Of a stretch of DNA of 5,238 nt, positions 5,045-5,238 are shown piece after piece; position 1 is the stretch's first letter; the number at the start of each line of letters is the position of its first letter. The notes beneath the pieces were generated by a model. That model was not told where the DNA came from and searched no databases. It worked only from the letters and a program-made list of their open reading frames with translations. The stretch spans positions 1 to 5,238 of the forward strand of contig JAUZQP010000005.1 of assembly GCA_030950965.1 (NCBI GenBank), in the 5' to 3' direction. The DNA is from Mariprofundaceae bacterium. Lineage in GTDB: Bacteria; Pseudomonadota; Zetaproteobacteria; Mariprofundales; Mariprofundaceae. A program made the position numbers and the translations under genes.

Positions 5045-5238
5045 ATGCCGCATAACATTTATCATTATTATGTTTCAGCAATCATGGTGATTATGCAGCT
5101 TTCAATCGTGCAACCAGTTCTGGCTGAACGACCCAACACCGTCGATGTCAAAGCCAATGAAAAGGCGGGGGCTGGCGTTGTTAAGCGGGTGAAGCTCTAT
5201 TCTGCCAGCTACGCGTTGGTGATCGGCAACGATAAGTA
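5045..5238 (+). CDS. Secreted caspase-like (peptidase C14) domain protein, 5' part only
   Basis: Only the first 64 codons plus two bases are in the window. The ATG follows GGGAG (5035-5039) by 5 nt. The N-terminus reads as a signal peptide: a short polar start, a hydrophobic core (about residues 10-25) and a likely cleavage after PVLA (residue 27). After a polar linker, residues 49 onward give VKLYSASYALVIGNDKY. ALVIGN-x-x-Y directly after a basic/hydrophobic lead is the first beta strand of the bacterial caspase/metacaspase (orthocaspase) fold. The catalytic His and Cys lie further downstream and cannot be checked, so activity is unknown and the protein may be a pseudo-caspase. Related bacterial proteins often carry C-terminal repeat or ligand-binding domains. 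The product would be exported to the periplasm or beyond. It is divergent from the small TM protein gene, with a 192-nt gap. Confidence 0.72.
   Translation, partial: MPHNIYHYYVSAIMVIMQLSIVQPVLAERPNTVDVKANEKAGAGVVKRVKLYSASYALVIGNDK

Noticed and set aside
1..5238. CRISPR array or a multi-gene defence cassette.
   Set aside because: No regularly spaced direct repeats, and apart from the partial caspase-like gene and the unknown small TM protein the genes are core-metabolism and envelope types.

Overview
The window looks like a chromosomal segment of a gammaproteobacterium. The glutamyl-tRNA synthetase has the Cx1Cx24CxH zinc motif seen in E. coli GltX. The small ferredoxin is of the Allochromatium vinosum type, and the DUF218 protein resembles E. 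coli ElyC across its length. A sulfur-oxidising or related lineage (Chromatiales/Thiotrichales) would fit the ferredoxin and the exported caspase-like gene, but that placement is a guess.

Layout, right to left. At 5045-5238 (+) is the start of a secreted caspase-domain protein, cut by the window end. Divergent from it, a minus-strand run begins: a small single-TM protein with a charged tail (4598-4852), an Alvin-type 2[4Fe-4S] ferredoxin (4293-4562), guanylate kinase gmk (3749-4300), pyruvate kinase pyk (2301-3749), an ElyC-like DUF218 envelope protein (1537-2295), and gltX (1-1259), whose 3' end is outside the window. Ferredoxin/gmk overlap by 8 nt, gmk/pyk by 1 nt (TAATG), and pyk/elyC are 5 nt apart, so these four are very probably one transcript with coupled translation. 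Divergent promoters are predicted at 4994-5027, where the two candidate RNA polymerase sites overlap face to face.

The main find is in the elyC-gltX gap: a 123-bp non-coding element at 1323-1445. It has imperfect terminal inverted repeats beginning GTAATCATTCAC / GAAATCATTCAC and is bounded by exact 8-bp direct repeats (AATACAAC). The GTAA terminus plus 8-bp target duplication matches the known IS66-family signature, so this reads as a MITE-like, transposase-less IS66 relative inserted about 60 bp upstream of gltX.

Functionally the operon joins nucleotide metabolism (GMP to GDP), the ATP-yielding last step of glycolysis, an electron carrier and an envelope factor, an unusual set. No dedicated defence or other novel multi-gene system is visible. 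The caspase-like gene is the most likely entry to accessory biology, but only its first 64 codons can be read.
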